A DNA stretch of 22,500 nucleotides from Stramonita haemastoma. Lineage: Eukaryota > Mollusca > Gastropoda > Neogastropoda > Muricidae. A program made the translations under genes and the position numbers. The stretch covers positions 87,915,573 through 87,938,072 of the forward strand of contig CM060317.1 in NCBI GenBank assembly GCA_030674155.1, read 5' to 3'. This document shows, in pieces, positions 1-7,618 of this stretch. How positions within the stretch are numbered: the first letter of the stretch is position 1; the number at the start of each line of letters is the position of its first letter. The notes under the pieces are model-generated. The model saw nothing but the letters and a program-made list of their open reading frames with translations. It made no database searches and was not told where the DNA came from.

Positions 1-164
1 TCTTCATTTGCTTCTGCCGTCGATAGCAGACTTAATTTCTTCACATCGATTTCACATAGCTCCCAGCCCCGAGTGCGCACTTCTTCTTATCAGTCATTTG
101 CCTGGGTAGGGAGGGGACCCCAACCCTACCACTCCCCTCCCTCTGTCCCCCCCACCACATACAC

Positions 165-420
165 ATGAGAATTTCCCTTCCACCTCTCTCTCCCCCTCTC
201 TTCTCTTCTCTTTCCTCCTCTTCCTCCTCTCTTCCTCCTCTCTTCCTCCCAAAGCTCCATCCCCCCTCTCTACCAGCTCCTATTCTGTTTCTCTCAAGAG
301 AATCTTTCTGTCCCCTCTTCGGTCCATCTTTGTTCCCTCCCCCCCTCCCCACTGTCTTAGTTACCCTCCCCCTCCCCTTCCCCCTCCTCTCCCCTCCCTT
401 TTCTGGTGTGCCCTGCCTGC
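165..420. repeat. Pyrimidine-rich low-complexity tract
   Basis: A tract of CT, CCT and CTTCCT runs with almost no purines on the + strand. Frames through it encode only Ser/Pro/Leu-rich or Arg/Glu/Gly-rich strings, so it is not counted as coding. The flanks 1-164 and 421-620 are unique and hold nothing I recognise apart from a short GT run at about 485-497. Confidence 0.8.
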
Positions 421-629
421 TGGAATAAAGCGTTGTTTGGACCACACAACATAAAGGGAGGGAGGGGATAGGGGTGGGGCGGGGTGTGTGTGTGTGAGGA
501 AGATTTTTTTAATTATTTTTTTAATTTTTACTCTGGCATCGCAGGCAGACTGTCCAAACCAGGCGGTTGGAAGGTTTTGCTGTGCTGGCTAGTTTTGCTC
601 TGTGAGGAAATAGGTGCATCTGCATGATT

Positions 630-975
630 GTAGCTTGTGTTGTGTTGTGCTGTGCTGTATTGTGTTGTGCTATGTTGTGTTGTAGTTGTGTTGTGGTGTG
701 TTGTACTGTGCGGTGTTGTGCAGTGTTGTGTTGTGCAGTGTTGTGCTGTGCTGTGTTGTGTTGTTTGTTGTGCTGTGCTGTGTTGTGTTGTTGTGTACTG
801 TGCTCTATTGTGTTGTGTTGTACTGTACTGTACTGTATTGTGCCTTGCTGTACTGTACTGTGTTGTATTGTGTTGTGTTGTACTGCACTGTGCTGTATTG
901 TGTTGTGTTGTAGTGTACTATACTGTCCTGTATTGTGTTGTACTGTACTATACTGTGCTGTATTGTGCTGTGCTG
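630..975. repeat. Degenerate pentanucleotide array (TGTGT/TGTGC/TGTAC type)
   Basis: About 345 bp of pentamers, TTGTG, CTGTG, CTGTA and TTGTA, in one register with occasional 1-2 bp slips. Because 5 is not a multiple of 3, the same cysteine/valine/leucine-rich string appears in several + frames and glutamine/histidine/threonine strings in - frames, which explains the long ORFs here. Related pentamers occur at 10240-10335, 12605-12656, 16432-16695 and 20468-20515. Confidence 0.85.
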
Positions 976-1224
976 CACGCTCTTTTGGCATGACTGTCTC
1001 TGGAGTCTCGTCTCTCAGAAACCTGTGTGGTTTCGGTCGAAGATGTTTCGTTTTGATTTGTTGTTGCCGTTGTCATCGCTGTTATTGTTGTTGTTGTTGT
1101 TGTATTCTTCCTCCTCTTCATCGTTGTTGTTAATGTCCAGTCGTCTTCTATGCTGTAAATGTCATAGTCATCGTTTGCTGCAGCCATCGTTGTTTTCGCT
1201 CCTTCTATCCCTCCTCCTCTTTTG

Positions 1225-1306
<82 letters not shown>
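1225..1306. repeat. (CAT)n trinucleotide microsatellite
   Basis: An uninterrupted run of about 27 CAT units. The open frames across it are poly-Asp, poly-Ser or poly-Ile and are artefacts. The preceding 976-1224 is T-rich with a short (TTG)n at about 1083-1103 and nothing recognised. Confidence 0.95.
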
Positions 1307-1329
1307 GGCAATTGTAGCAGTCATACTGC

Positions 1330-1361
1330 TGCTGCTGTTGCTGCTGCTGCTTCTGCTGCTG

Positions 1362-1453
<92 letters not shown>
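1330..1453. repeat. Compound (CTG)n/(CTA)n trinucleotide array
   Basis: Imperfect CTG units at about 1328-1361 pass directly into an uninterrupted (CTA)n run at 1362-1453 of about 31 units. It ends at the 3' flank of the LINE fragment at 1454-1860, and a second CTA array in the same orientation begins on the other side at 1861. Confidence 0.95.
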
Positions 1454-1454
<1 letters not shown>

Positions 1455-1860
1455 TTCATCTTGTTCGTTCGTCCGTCGGAGCGACGAGGACCATCCGATC
1501 ATCCTGGAGGGGGTGGGGAGGTCATCATCGGTGAGTGCGGAGATGGCTGATAAGCCCAATCCGCGCTTGGAAAGTTCTGCTGCAGTGGGGGCAGGGAATG
1601 GTAGCAGGTGCCGGGGGCTTCAAGGCATTGTTCTTTCTGTCCTGCCTGCGCTTCTCTGCAGCAGCTTTCCTGTCGCTTTCATATTGGCGGGCACCGTCGT
1701 GAACAGTGGCCCGCCACTTGGTTCTGTCTGAAGCTATCTGCTCCCATGATGACGGGTCGATGTTGAAGGCCTTCAGTGATGCCTTCAGAGTGTCTTTAAA
1801 CCGTTTCCTCTGGCCGCCATGGGAGCGCTTGCCATACTGGAGCTCACCAAACAGAAGCTT
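1454..1860 (-). mobile_element. Non-LTR retrotransposon (LINE) 3'-terminal fragment
   Basis: Read on the minus strand, this segment has the last 111 codons of a LINE ORF (1525-1860), a stop codon, and about 70 bp of 3' untranslated sequence reaching the (CTA)n array at 1453. The 5' side is cut off at 1860 by another (CTA)n array. So the copy is only the 3' end, as expected for 5'-truncated target-primed insertions. The same triplet repeat on both sides suggests insertion into, or seeding of, a CTA/TAG array. No duplication can be distinguished from the microsatellite. Clade not assigned. Confidence 0.8.
1525..1860 (-). pseudogene. C-terminal end of a LINE reverse-transcriptase ORF with a C2H2 finger
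   Basis: The minus-strand frame from 1860 to the TGA at 1525-1527 gives 111 residues with no internal stop and no start codon. Residues 11-30 contain KRSHGGQRKRFKDTL, followed by NIDPSSWE (33-40) and DRTKWR (45-50). The protein ends in a classical finger C-x2-C-x12-H-x3-H (C90, C93, H106, H110; CPHCSRTF...ISHLRTH). From memory, this order, a KR/GGQ...RFKDTLK block, a spaced SW and W motif, then a terminal C2H2 finger, marks the extreme C-terminus of endonuclease/reverse-transcriptase polyproteins of non-LTR retrotransposons found in many invertebrates. Upstream, the frame runs straight into TAG triplets of the microsatellite, so the catalytic domains are missing and the fragment is dead. The clean frame suggests a fairly young insertion. 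It could be mistaken for a host zinc-finger exon; the basic linker argues against that. Confidence 0.82.
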
Positions 1861-1919
<59 letters not shown>

Positions 1920-1948
1920 GCTACTGCTACTGCTGCTACTACTACTTA

Positions 1949-1995
<47 letters not shown>
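1861..1995. repeat. (CTA)n trinucleotide microsatellite with internal CTG units
   Basis: CTA units at 1861-1918, a short CTG-containing interruption at about 1918-1947, then CTA again to about 1995. On the minus strand the units read TAG in the LINE frame and close it. The following 1996-2200 is T-rich unique sequence with no recognised content. Confidence 0.92.
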
Positions 1996-2207
1996 TACTG
2001 TTGTTTCTACTTCTTTTTCAACTGTTGTTTCTGCTAAAGACGGAAAGAGAAATGTCACTCTCTGGAAATTCCTCCTTCATATCACTGTCTTTAGTTTGTC
2101 TTATTCTTTTTCTTTTGTGTTTACCGTCTCTCTCCTGTGTGCTCTCTTCCTCATCGATCCAGTTATTGATTTTGCGTGTTGTCTAAAACGGACGTAATCA
2201 TTGAATG

Positions 2208-2292
2208 GACTGATGATTGATTGGTAAAGGCTACCCAAATCATCAAGAACCCTAGAGTCACTGGTTCGAGTCAAAGCATTGGCAGCACCCCC
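2208..2292 (+). mobile_element. Possible degenerate tRNA-derived SINE head
   Basis: A segment with a weak A-box-like TTGGTAAAGGCTA (about 2220-2232) and a B-box-like GGTTCGAGTC (about 2262-2271), spaced as in a tRNA-derived promoter and followed directly by a long A-rich tract. This is the layout of a simple tRNA SINE with an A-rich tail. The A box is poor, so this is tentative; it could be chance similarity. Confidence 0.35.
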
Positions 2293-2535
2293 CAAAAAAC
2301 AACAACAACAACAACAAAAACAAACAAACAACAACAACAAAAACAAATACAAAACAGCAACAAAAGCACAACACAACAAAGCAACAATAAAAAACAACCA
2401 AACAAAAAGCAAAAACAACCAAACAAAAAGCAAAAACAACCAAACAAAAATACAAAAACAACCAAACAAAAAGCAAAAACAACCAAACAAAAATACAAAA
2501 ACAACTAACAAAACAACCCCCCCAAAAAATAACAA
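2293..2535. repeat. A-rich tract with a 21-22 bp minisatellite
   Basis: A (CAA)n/(CAAA)n tract. From about 2396 to 2505 it becomes a regular array in which AACCAAAC recurs at 2396, 2417, 2438, 2460 and 2481, a period of 21-22 bp. The alternation of AAGC and ATAC in the variable part gives two unit types. The open Lys/Gln/Asn and Phe/Leu/Cys frames are artefacts of composition. 2536-2900 is A-rich, then T/C-rich, with nothing recognised. Confidence 0.85.
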
Positions 2536-2904
2536 CAACAATAAAAATCACACACAGAACAAAAAACAAGAACCCCACACCTCCAAAAACAACACCCCCC
2601 CCCCCTGCCTGACGACTGCATGATCTTGTTTTTAGTTTGTTTCTTTCTTTCTGTGTTTTTTGTCTTTTTCTTTTTTCGTCTTCCTGTGCTTCTCTGTTCC
2701 TCTTCTTTTTATCTTTACATTTTTTTCTCCTATTTTTTCTTCTTCTGTTTGAATATTTATTTTCAAACATACTGTTTGTGCTTATGTGTTGATCTATTTC
2801 TTGTTTCACCTGTGAGGGATGATTTAAAAAAAAGTCGGTCATTGCACTTCATCTAATCTACTTACCCTCAGAAAAGAAAACATAAGTTATCGTTATCGTT
2901 CTTT

Positions 2905-2996
2905 CTTCCTCTCTGTATTTCTGTCTCTGTCTGTATGTCTATTTGTTTGTCTCTGTCTGTCTGTCTGCCTGTCTCACTCTCTGTCTCTCTCCTATT

Positions 2997-3031
<35 letters not shown>

Positions 3032-3062
3032 TCTGTCTGTCTGTCTGTCTACTGTCTCTCTG

Positions 3063-3095
<33 letters not shown>

Positions 3096-3132
3096 GTCTC
3101 TCTCTCTCTCTGTCTCTCTCTCTCTCTCTGTG
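2905..3132. repeat. Compound (CTGT)n/(CT)n array
   Basis: CTGT tetramers, densest at about 2997-3052, grade into CTGTCT hexamers and then (CT)n up to 3130. It is the reverse-complement layout of the GA/GACA arrays at 9036-9280 and 13911-14270. All three + frames stay open as Ser/Leu/Val/Cys strings. 3133-3410 is unique apart from a short CA run at about 3222-3235. Confidence 0.92.
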
Positions 3133-3412
3133 GAGGTCTTCCTGTACAGATACAAGAGCAGGGTGGCTGCACCTTTCCTACCCCCGGTCTGTCTTTCTAC
3201 CTACCTACCCCCCAGGCTGACACACACACACACTCCTCTCACACAGCCCGGAAATCTGTCCTCCTCCCCTCCCCTCCGCTCCAGCACCCCCCTCCCCCAC
3301 CACCACCCCACGTGAGCTGTGTCCCTAAGTGGATGTTGTCTTAAAGTGTACAGGCTCCACAGAAATAATAATAAAATAAACTCATTCTTGGGTCTGGAAT
3401 CTTCCTGTGGAA

Positions 3413-3429
3413 CACCCCCCCCCCCCACA

Positions 3430-3481
<52 letters not shown>
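3413..3481. repeat. Poly-C followed by (CA)n microsatellite
   Basis: About 14 C residues from 3413 lead into CA dinucleotides up to 3481. The C-run/CA pairing recurs at 4569, 11942 and 19429. Confidence 0.93.
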
Positions 3482-3483
<2 letters not shown>

Positions 3484-3501
3484 TCTCCTTTTTTCACCAG
3501 G

Positions 3502-3995
3502 TCAAGTCAAGTCAAGTTTGTGCCCCAAACTTTCCCCTCATCCATTACACCATTAGTGATGGTCTGGGTGCTAGTTTTTCGGATGAGACGATAAACCGAG
3601 GTCCCGTGTTTTACACATCATTATTTAGCGCACGTAAGAAAACCCGCGGCAACAAGAGGGTTGTCCCTGGCAAAAATTCTGTAGAAAAAAAGCTACTCTG
3701 AAAGGGAAACAAAAACAGTTGCAGACAGGAAAAAGAAAAAAAAATGGGTTGCGCTGCACTTGTTGCGACACGCTCTCTCCGGGGAGAGCAGCCCAAATTT
3801 CACGCAGAGATCTGCTGTGACATGAAGAGGTATAAAATAAAAAAATAAAAAACATAAAGTAAAAAAACACTGTAATCATCCCATGAAGGGCAATTACAAA
3901 ACTGACAGGCATATTGATACGAATCATAAGCTCAAAAGACACAAGATAGCTACATTTCATATTGGTGGGCTGCCAATGCACAGACTGCAAATCGC
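3502..3995 (-). mobile_element. LINE 3' end with (GACTT)n tail, interrupted by SINE-C
   Basis: On the + strand, GTCAA pentamers at 3502-3517 and the block at 3864-3995 (CACTGTAATCATCCC, GAAGGGCAATTACAA, ACTGACAGGCATATTG) match, in the same order, the element at 11080-11195, where they are directly adjacent. Here the two parts are separated by a SINE-C copy. Read on the minus strand this is the 3' untranslated end of a non-LTR retrotransposon finishing in GATTA.AGTGTTTTT plus (GACTT)n. No coding part is visible. The extent beyond about 3960 is uncertain. Confidence 0.7.
3516..3862 (+). mobile_element. SINE-C copy 1, lacking the tRNA head
   Basis: It aligns with 6104-6440 from CCCAA..CTTT.CCCTCATCCATTA onwards: core TTTTCGGATGAGACGATAAA, then ACCGAGGTCCCGTGT, GGCAACAAGAGGGTTGTCCC, GGCAAAAATTCTGTAGAAAAA, the GC-rich hairpin CTCCGGGGAGAGCAGCCC, and the A/T-rich tail. 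The tRNA-like promoter present at 6034-6103 is missing, so this copy is 5' truncated. It sits inside a LINE tail. AAGT occurs on both sides (about 3513-3516 and 3860-3863) but is too short to prove a target-site duplication. Confidence 0.75.
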
Positions 3996-4257
3996 AAGAC
4001 AAAGAATTCCAAAATCTGACAACTCCTGTTGTGTCTATGAGCGAGCGAATTGGGTAAAACATCAGGTTTTCCTGGGAAAGTCAAAGAGAACTAGTTTTTC
4101 ATTTGCAGTCTAGACTGAGTTTGTTTATGTAATTTAAAAAAAAATCCATTAGTTTGCGGGTTGTTTTCATGTAGAGTATGTCAATAGAAAAAGAACTGTG
4201 TAGCAGTTAAGAAATAATTTCAATTTATTTTCTGACAGAATTTGCACAGAAGAACGC

Positions 4258-4304
4258 CTTTTATTTATTTATTTATTTATTCATTCATTTATCTATTTAT
4301 TTAT
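4258..4304. repeat. (TTTA)n microsatellite
   Basis: Imperfect TTTA/TTCA tetramers. The surrounding stretches 3996-4257 and 4305-4566 are unique, AT-rich on the left and pyrimidine-rich on the right, and hold nothing recognised. Confidence 0.85.
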
Positions 4305-4567
4305 TCTTAATGCAGGCAGAGACAAGGCAGCCAGGTAGCGCTATCAGCATGTGTGCCGGAAACTTGGATGGTTGTCAGCCCCTGATGATGACGAGGAAGT
4401 TTTTTTCTGTTGTATATTATCAAAGCCTGATGTGCACTAGTGAATATTTTCCCTTGTTTATCTCTGTCTCTACAGCTCTGTCTCCCAAACTATTTCTCTT
4501 TTTCTCTCTCTAACACCCACTGTTTCCGTATCTCATTTCTTCATTGATTTGCCTTTATTTATTCTCT

Positions 4568-4576
4568 CCCCCCCCC

Positions 4577-4628
<52 letters not shown>

Positions 4629-4698
4629 GCGCGTGCACGCACACACGCACACGCACACACACACAGACGCACGCACGCACGGACGCACACACACACAC
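4568..4698. repeat. Poly-C, (CT)n, (CA)n, (CG)n compound array
   Basis: A C run, then CT to about 4593, CA to about 4613, about ten CG units (4614-4634), then CA mixed with GCAC/ACGC tetramers up to 4698. Alternating purine-pyrimidine DNA of over 100 bp with a pure CG centre is favourable for Z-DNA. The next element, SINE-B with its duplication, starts immediately after. Confidence 0.93.
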
Positions 4699-4703
4699 TC
4701 CGT

Positions 4704-4712
4704 GCTTCTGGT
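4704..4712. repeat. Target-site duplication of SINE-B copy 1 (left)
   Basis: GCTTCTGGT here is repeated exactly at 5033-5041, flanking the SINE-B copy. This marks a retroposition event and fixes the element ends. Confidence 0.75.
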
Positions 4713-4883
4713 TATGGTAAGGTAAAGGTGTACCATAACCTTGGCAGTCGTAGGGGAGCGAGGTGTCAGAGACCTCAGCTTCTGTAGGGGCCAGCATATT
4801 GAGGGCGGCGCCCATCTCCTCTCCCTCACTGCTTTACCTTCCCTGACCTTAAAGAGGGCAGGTACCCATTTAGAGCTGGGTGA

Positions 4884-4886
<3 letters not shown>

Positions 4887-4914
<28 letters not shown>
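4887..4914. repeat. Poly-G run of 28 inside SINE-B
   Basis: Twenty-eight consecutive G residues on +. The aligned place in SINE-B copy 2 reads ACCCAG, so the run arose inside this copy. It can form G-quadruplex or i-motif structures and is a likely place for sequencing length error. Confidence 0.9.
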
Positions 4915-4917
<3 letters not shown>

Positions 4918-4936
4918 GTACTGTAGCCAAGGCGCG

Positions 4937-4983
4937 CAAACGGCCACCCATCCAACTGGTAACCACGCTCGACGCTGCTTAAC
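4937..4983 (-). other. 5S rRNA-like internal promoter region in SINE-B copy 1
   Basis: The reverse complement aligns without gaps to the 5S rRNA internal control region as I recall it for animals: TAAGCA, TCG, TGGTTA, GATGGG and CCG blocks in identical spacing, 36 of 47 positions equal by hand count. The C-box region (TTGGATGGGTGGCCG) is the best-kept part. It follows a tRNA-like A box, so the element joins parts of two RNA polymerase III promoters. Confidence 0.75.
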
Positions 4984-5032
4984 GTGACTGGGGCAAAGCG
5001 AGTACTCTGACCACTGAGCTATCCCGCCTCCC

Positions 5033-5041
5033 GCTTCTGGT
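5033..5041. repeat. Target-site duplication of SINE-B copy 1 (right)
   Basis: GCTTCTGGT, identical to 4704-4712. Confidence 0.75.
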
Positions 5042-5598
5042 AAACCTTTACATAAAATTAATATTATACTGAGCGTTACGGTATAGCGGACAACCTCGTC
5101 ATCACTGTCTGTGTACCACACTTGTGTGCCACAGGATATTGCGTCATCTTGCCATCACTGCAATAACCAAACCAGACAACGTAGAAAAAGATGACGTCAT
5201 AACATGAATTTATAAGGACAGTAGAGTACCCAAGATCTTATAGGAGTTTCGGCTCGTGCAGCACTGCGGTGCTTGAGCGGGCCGTTCTCTAATGTTGCTT
5301 CAACAGAACTGTTCTATTTTTTGGGGTGGCCCGAGGCGCTGAAGTGGGAGACCTTCTGACTTTCTGGCTTCTGTCTACAGTCCCTAAATCGGAGTACTTC
5401 CGCTGGGACTACAATATAATTTCAACACCAAGATCTTGTTACCTTTCTGCCTCTGCCATCCACGTTCCTTTGTTTTGTTGACATCATAGCAAATTTTTAA
5501 ACTTTGTTACTGTTAATTATAGTATTGCAACCTCCCCCCCAGCCCAAACAAACAATCAAACAAGCAGACAATCAAAAATCCACCCAAAAACCCAAACT
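5042..5598. other. Unique sequence, nothing recognised
   Basis: Mixed-composition unique DNA with no long frame, no repeat and no RNA-gene signature. A small hairpin-capable AGCAC/GTGCT pair lies at about 5262-5275. The right end (5520-5598) becomes A/C-rich. Confidence 0.5.
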
Positions 5599-5665
5599 AA
5601 TTCAAATTCAAAATACTTTATTATCTTTAAAACAGAGAAATTCCGGTGGGTTACAAGCCATTATA
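5599..5665 (-). mobile_element. LINE 3' tail remnant (TTTGAATT type)
   Basis: On the minus strand this reads CACCGGAATTTCTCTGTTTT, then AAAGATAATAAAGTATTTTG and AATTTGAATT. The ending AATAAAGT followed by a short direct repeat of TTGAATT has the same plan as the tails at 11080-11195 and 11885-11941. No coding sequence is attached. Only the 3' end is claimed; the left and right limits are approximate. Confidence 0.5.
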
Positions 5666-6023
5666 ATTATAAGAACAAGAACCACGTAAAAATAATATGG
5701 ATTGATATAGCACAACACAGGTTCTGTACATCAGCACGCACCCATCACAGAATAGTCAAATATTGCCTTCTTTCCACCAAAACACAAGAACAGTTACGGA
5801 GCTCGTAACCGTGCGGCCGCCCAACTAAGAAGCGCCATCTCTCTCAAATCTCTAAAAACATCGAAGTGAAAAGAAAAAAAACGCCAAGAAAAACAAAAGA
5901 AAACGAAAAAAAACATCTTGCTGCATGTCGTAGGGACATTGGGATCACATCCTGATTGTAGTGAAGACAAATAACAATATTACTTGAAGCATGGCGGCTT
6001 GAAATGTGCTACAACTTGTGGCA
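5666..6023. other. Unique A-rich sequence
   Basis: Unique sequence rich in A and C, with an A-rich tract at about 5860-5915. Nothing recognised. It may include more of the LINE 3' untranslated region next to it. Confidence 0.4.
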
Positions 6024-6440
6024 TGTGGATCGGTGGTCTAGAGGTAACGTGCCTGACTAGAAAGCGAAAAGTTTGGGTCGGAGTGTGCGGTGGTTCGAAT
6101 CCCGTTTGAGACCCAACCTTTTCCCTCATCCATTAGACCATGAGTGGTGATCTGGGCGCTAGTCTTTCGGATAAGTCGATAAACCGAGGCCCCGTGTGTT
6201 ACACATCATTATTTGGCGTACGTAAAAGAACCCTCGGCAACAATAGGGCTGTCCCTGGCAAAATTCTGTAGAAAAAGCCACTTTGTTAGGGAAACTAATA
6301 CCGTTTCAGACAGAAAATAAACGGGTAGGCGCTGCACTTGCAGCGACGCGCTCTCCTCGGGGAGAGCAGCCCGAATTTCATGCAGAGAAATCTGCTGTGA
6401 CATAAAGTGGTATAAATAAAAAAACAAAAACAAATAAAGT
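6024..6440 (+). mobile_element. SINE-C copy 2, with tRNA-like head
   Basis: This is the only nearly complete SINE-C in the window. A-box-like TGGTCTAGAGGTAACGTGCC lies at 6034-6053 and a good B box GGTTCGAATCCC at 6092-6103. The core has CTTTCGGATAAGTCGATAAA then CCGAGGCCCCGTGTG (6164-6198), then GGCGTACGTAAAAGAACC, GGCAACAATAGGGCTGTCC, and a GC-rich hairpin CTCCTCGGGGAGAGCAGCCC near 6352. The tail is A-rich with AAATA/AACAA units ending near 6440. No clear target-site duplication was found. The layout, tRNA promoter, conserved centre, A-rich tail, is that of a tRNA-derived SINE. Confidence 0.82.
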
Positions 6441-6672
6441 AAGCGCTTTGTCGCCAGCAGCTGGCAGCTTTGTCGTATGTGTATACGGACCCATGTCGCA
6501 TCACCGGCACAGCAAGCACCATGAAATAACAGGCATGTGGCAAGGAGCGTCAAGCACACAGTATCTCATGTTTGTTGTGATATCCGCAAAGAGACCTCAC
6601 ACTTTCCCCCTTAATGAGAAACAAAAGGTCACGCAGACTAGTAGGTGCAATAGGCTTTAGTGCTTTCTCTCT

Positions 6673-6695
6673 CCCCCCCCCCCCCCCCCCCCCCC
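6673..6695. repeat. Poly-C run of 23
   Basis: Twenty-three consecutive C residues preceded by a few CT. The flanks 6441-6672 and 6696-7004 are unique and hold nothing recognised. Confidence 0.92.
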
Positions 6696-7004
6696 GAGGT
6701 AAGGTAGAATGTCATGGAGAGTGCTTTTCGTTTATCTGGCGTGATGCGATGTTCAACACGATGTGCAAGGTACAAGATGACTGATATTTTATAACTATGT
6801 CAGTGTACACGAGTCACAGAGTATCTTTAGGAGGAGGGATAGCGCGCTAAACAGTCATTGATAGCAGAACCACGACCCTCTGCCCTCCCCACCTCCCCCC
6901 CCAAAAAAAAAGAAAGCAAATTTTTTAACTCCCCTCAAACAACTAGATCTACAACAAAAGCCAATCCAACACAAAATCAAAACAAATAATCAAAATAATT
7001 GAAA

Positions 7005-7047
7005 CAAGCAAGCAAACAAACAAACAAACAAGCAAACAAACAAACAA
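7005..7047. repeat. (CAAA)n/(CAAG)n microsatellite
   Basis: About ten tetramers, mostly CAAA with some CAAG. The purine-rich sequence after it (7060-7160) has no recognised content. Confidence 0.85.
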
Positions 7048-7226
7048 ACCGCAAACCTGAATGGCTGGGAAAGAAACCAAAAGGAAAGAGAAGAACGAGG
7101 AAAGAAAAGGGATAAGGGGAGGTAAAAACAAACAGAAGCATAGAGGGAAACGCATTCTAGCTTTAGAACTCCCAGAAATTGGAGATGCCGTTTTTACTTA
7201 CAGAAAGAAACAAACAAAAACAAGGA

Positions 7227-7244
7227 GGGGGGGGGGGGGGGGGG
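7227..7244. repeat. Poly-G run of 18
   Basis: Eighteen consecutive G residues following an AAAC-rich stretch. Confidence 0.9.
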
Positions 7245-7388
7245 AACCGTGACTACATGATTGATAGTTTAAGCCAAACAATCTGCCGATTAATCAAGTG
7301 GCTGATCGATCAGGTGATTGCTCGCTTGATTAACTTGTTGACCTCTTTTTCCTCTTCTCTATCGTTATTCGAGCCTCTAAATAGAACA

Positions 7389-7480
7389 GAACAGAGAGAG
7401 GAATGGAGGGGACTGCTTGTCAAGTCTTCAGGGCTGCCCCACGGCCAGACTAAGGGATAGATAGATAGATAGATAGATAG

Positions 7481-7515
<35 letters not shown>

Positions 7516-7602
7516 CAGATAGATAGATTGACAGATAGATAGATAGATAGAAAGAAAGAAAGAAAGAAAGATAGATAAATAGATAGAAATAGACGGATGT
7601 AA
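7389..7602 (+). mobile_element. Repeat-F copy 1: short unit with (GATA)n tail
   Basis: A block of about 67 bp (7389-7455: GAACAGAGAGAGGAATGGAG, CTTGTCAAGTCTTCAGGG, CAGACTAAGGGAT) matches 18112-18185 at roughly 80 percent by eye, and both copies pass straight into GATA repeats. The tail here is (GATA)n at 7456-7548, then GAAA units and degenerate GATA. An imperfect 14-16 bp direct repeat lies at 7376-7389 and 7603-7618 (TCTAAATAGAACAG against TCTATAAATAGATCAG) and may be an aged target-site duplication. A GGG/CCC palindrome (GGGCTGCCC) in the block could form a tiny hairpin. Confidence 0.65.
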
Positions 7603-7618
7603 TCTATAAATAGATCAG

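Larger units (their letters stand above)
4713..5032 (-). mobile_element. SINE-B copy 1: chimeric tRNA/5S-headed SINE, full length
   Basis: On the minus strand the element starts GGGAGGCGGGATAGCTCAGTG, the 5' half of a tRNA with D-stem arms GCTC and GAGC (A box at 5005-5021). It then enters a block at 4937-4983 that resembles the internal promoter of 5S rRNA. The body has CAATGGG-like, CCCTCTTTAAGGTCAGGGAAG and GGCCCCTACAGAAGCTGAGG segments shared with 9829-10134. The 3' end is TTATGGTA...CTTTACC. Perfect 9-bp duplications lie at 4704-4712 and 5033-5041. A 28-bp C run (G on +, 4887-4914) has expanded inside the body where the sister copy has CCC. No tRNA B box is seen. Confidence 0.85.

Noticed and set aside
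1205..1459. Long poly-Asp/poly-Ser, poly-Leu and poly-Ile frames over the CAT and CTA arrays
   Set aside because: They are direct translations of trinucleotide microsatellites, open in several frames and on both strands; no complex protein sequence is attached.
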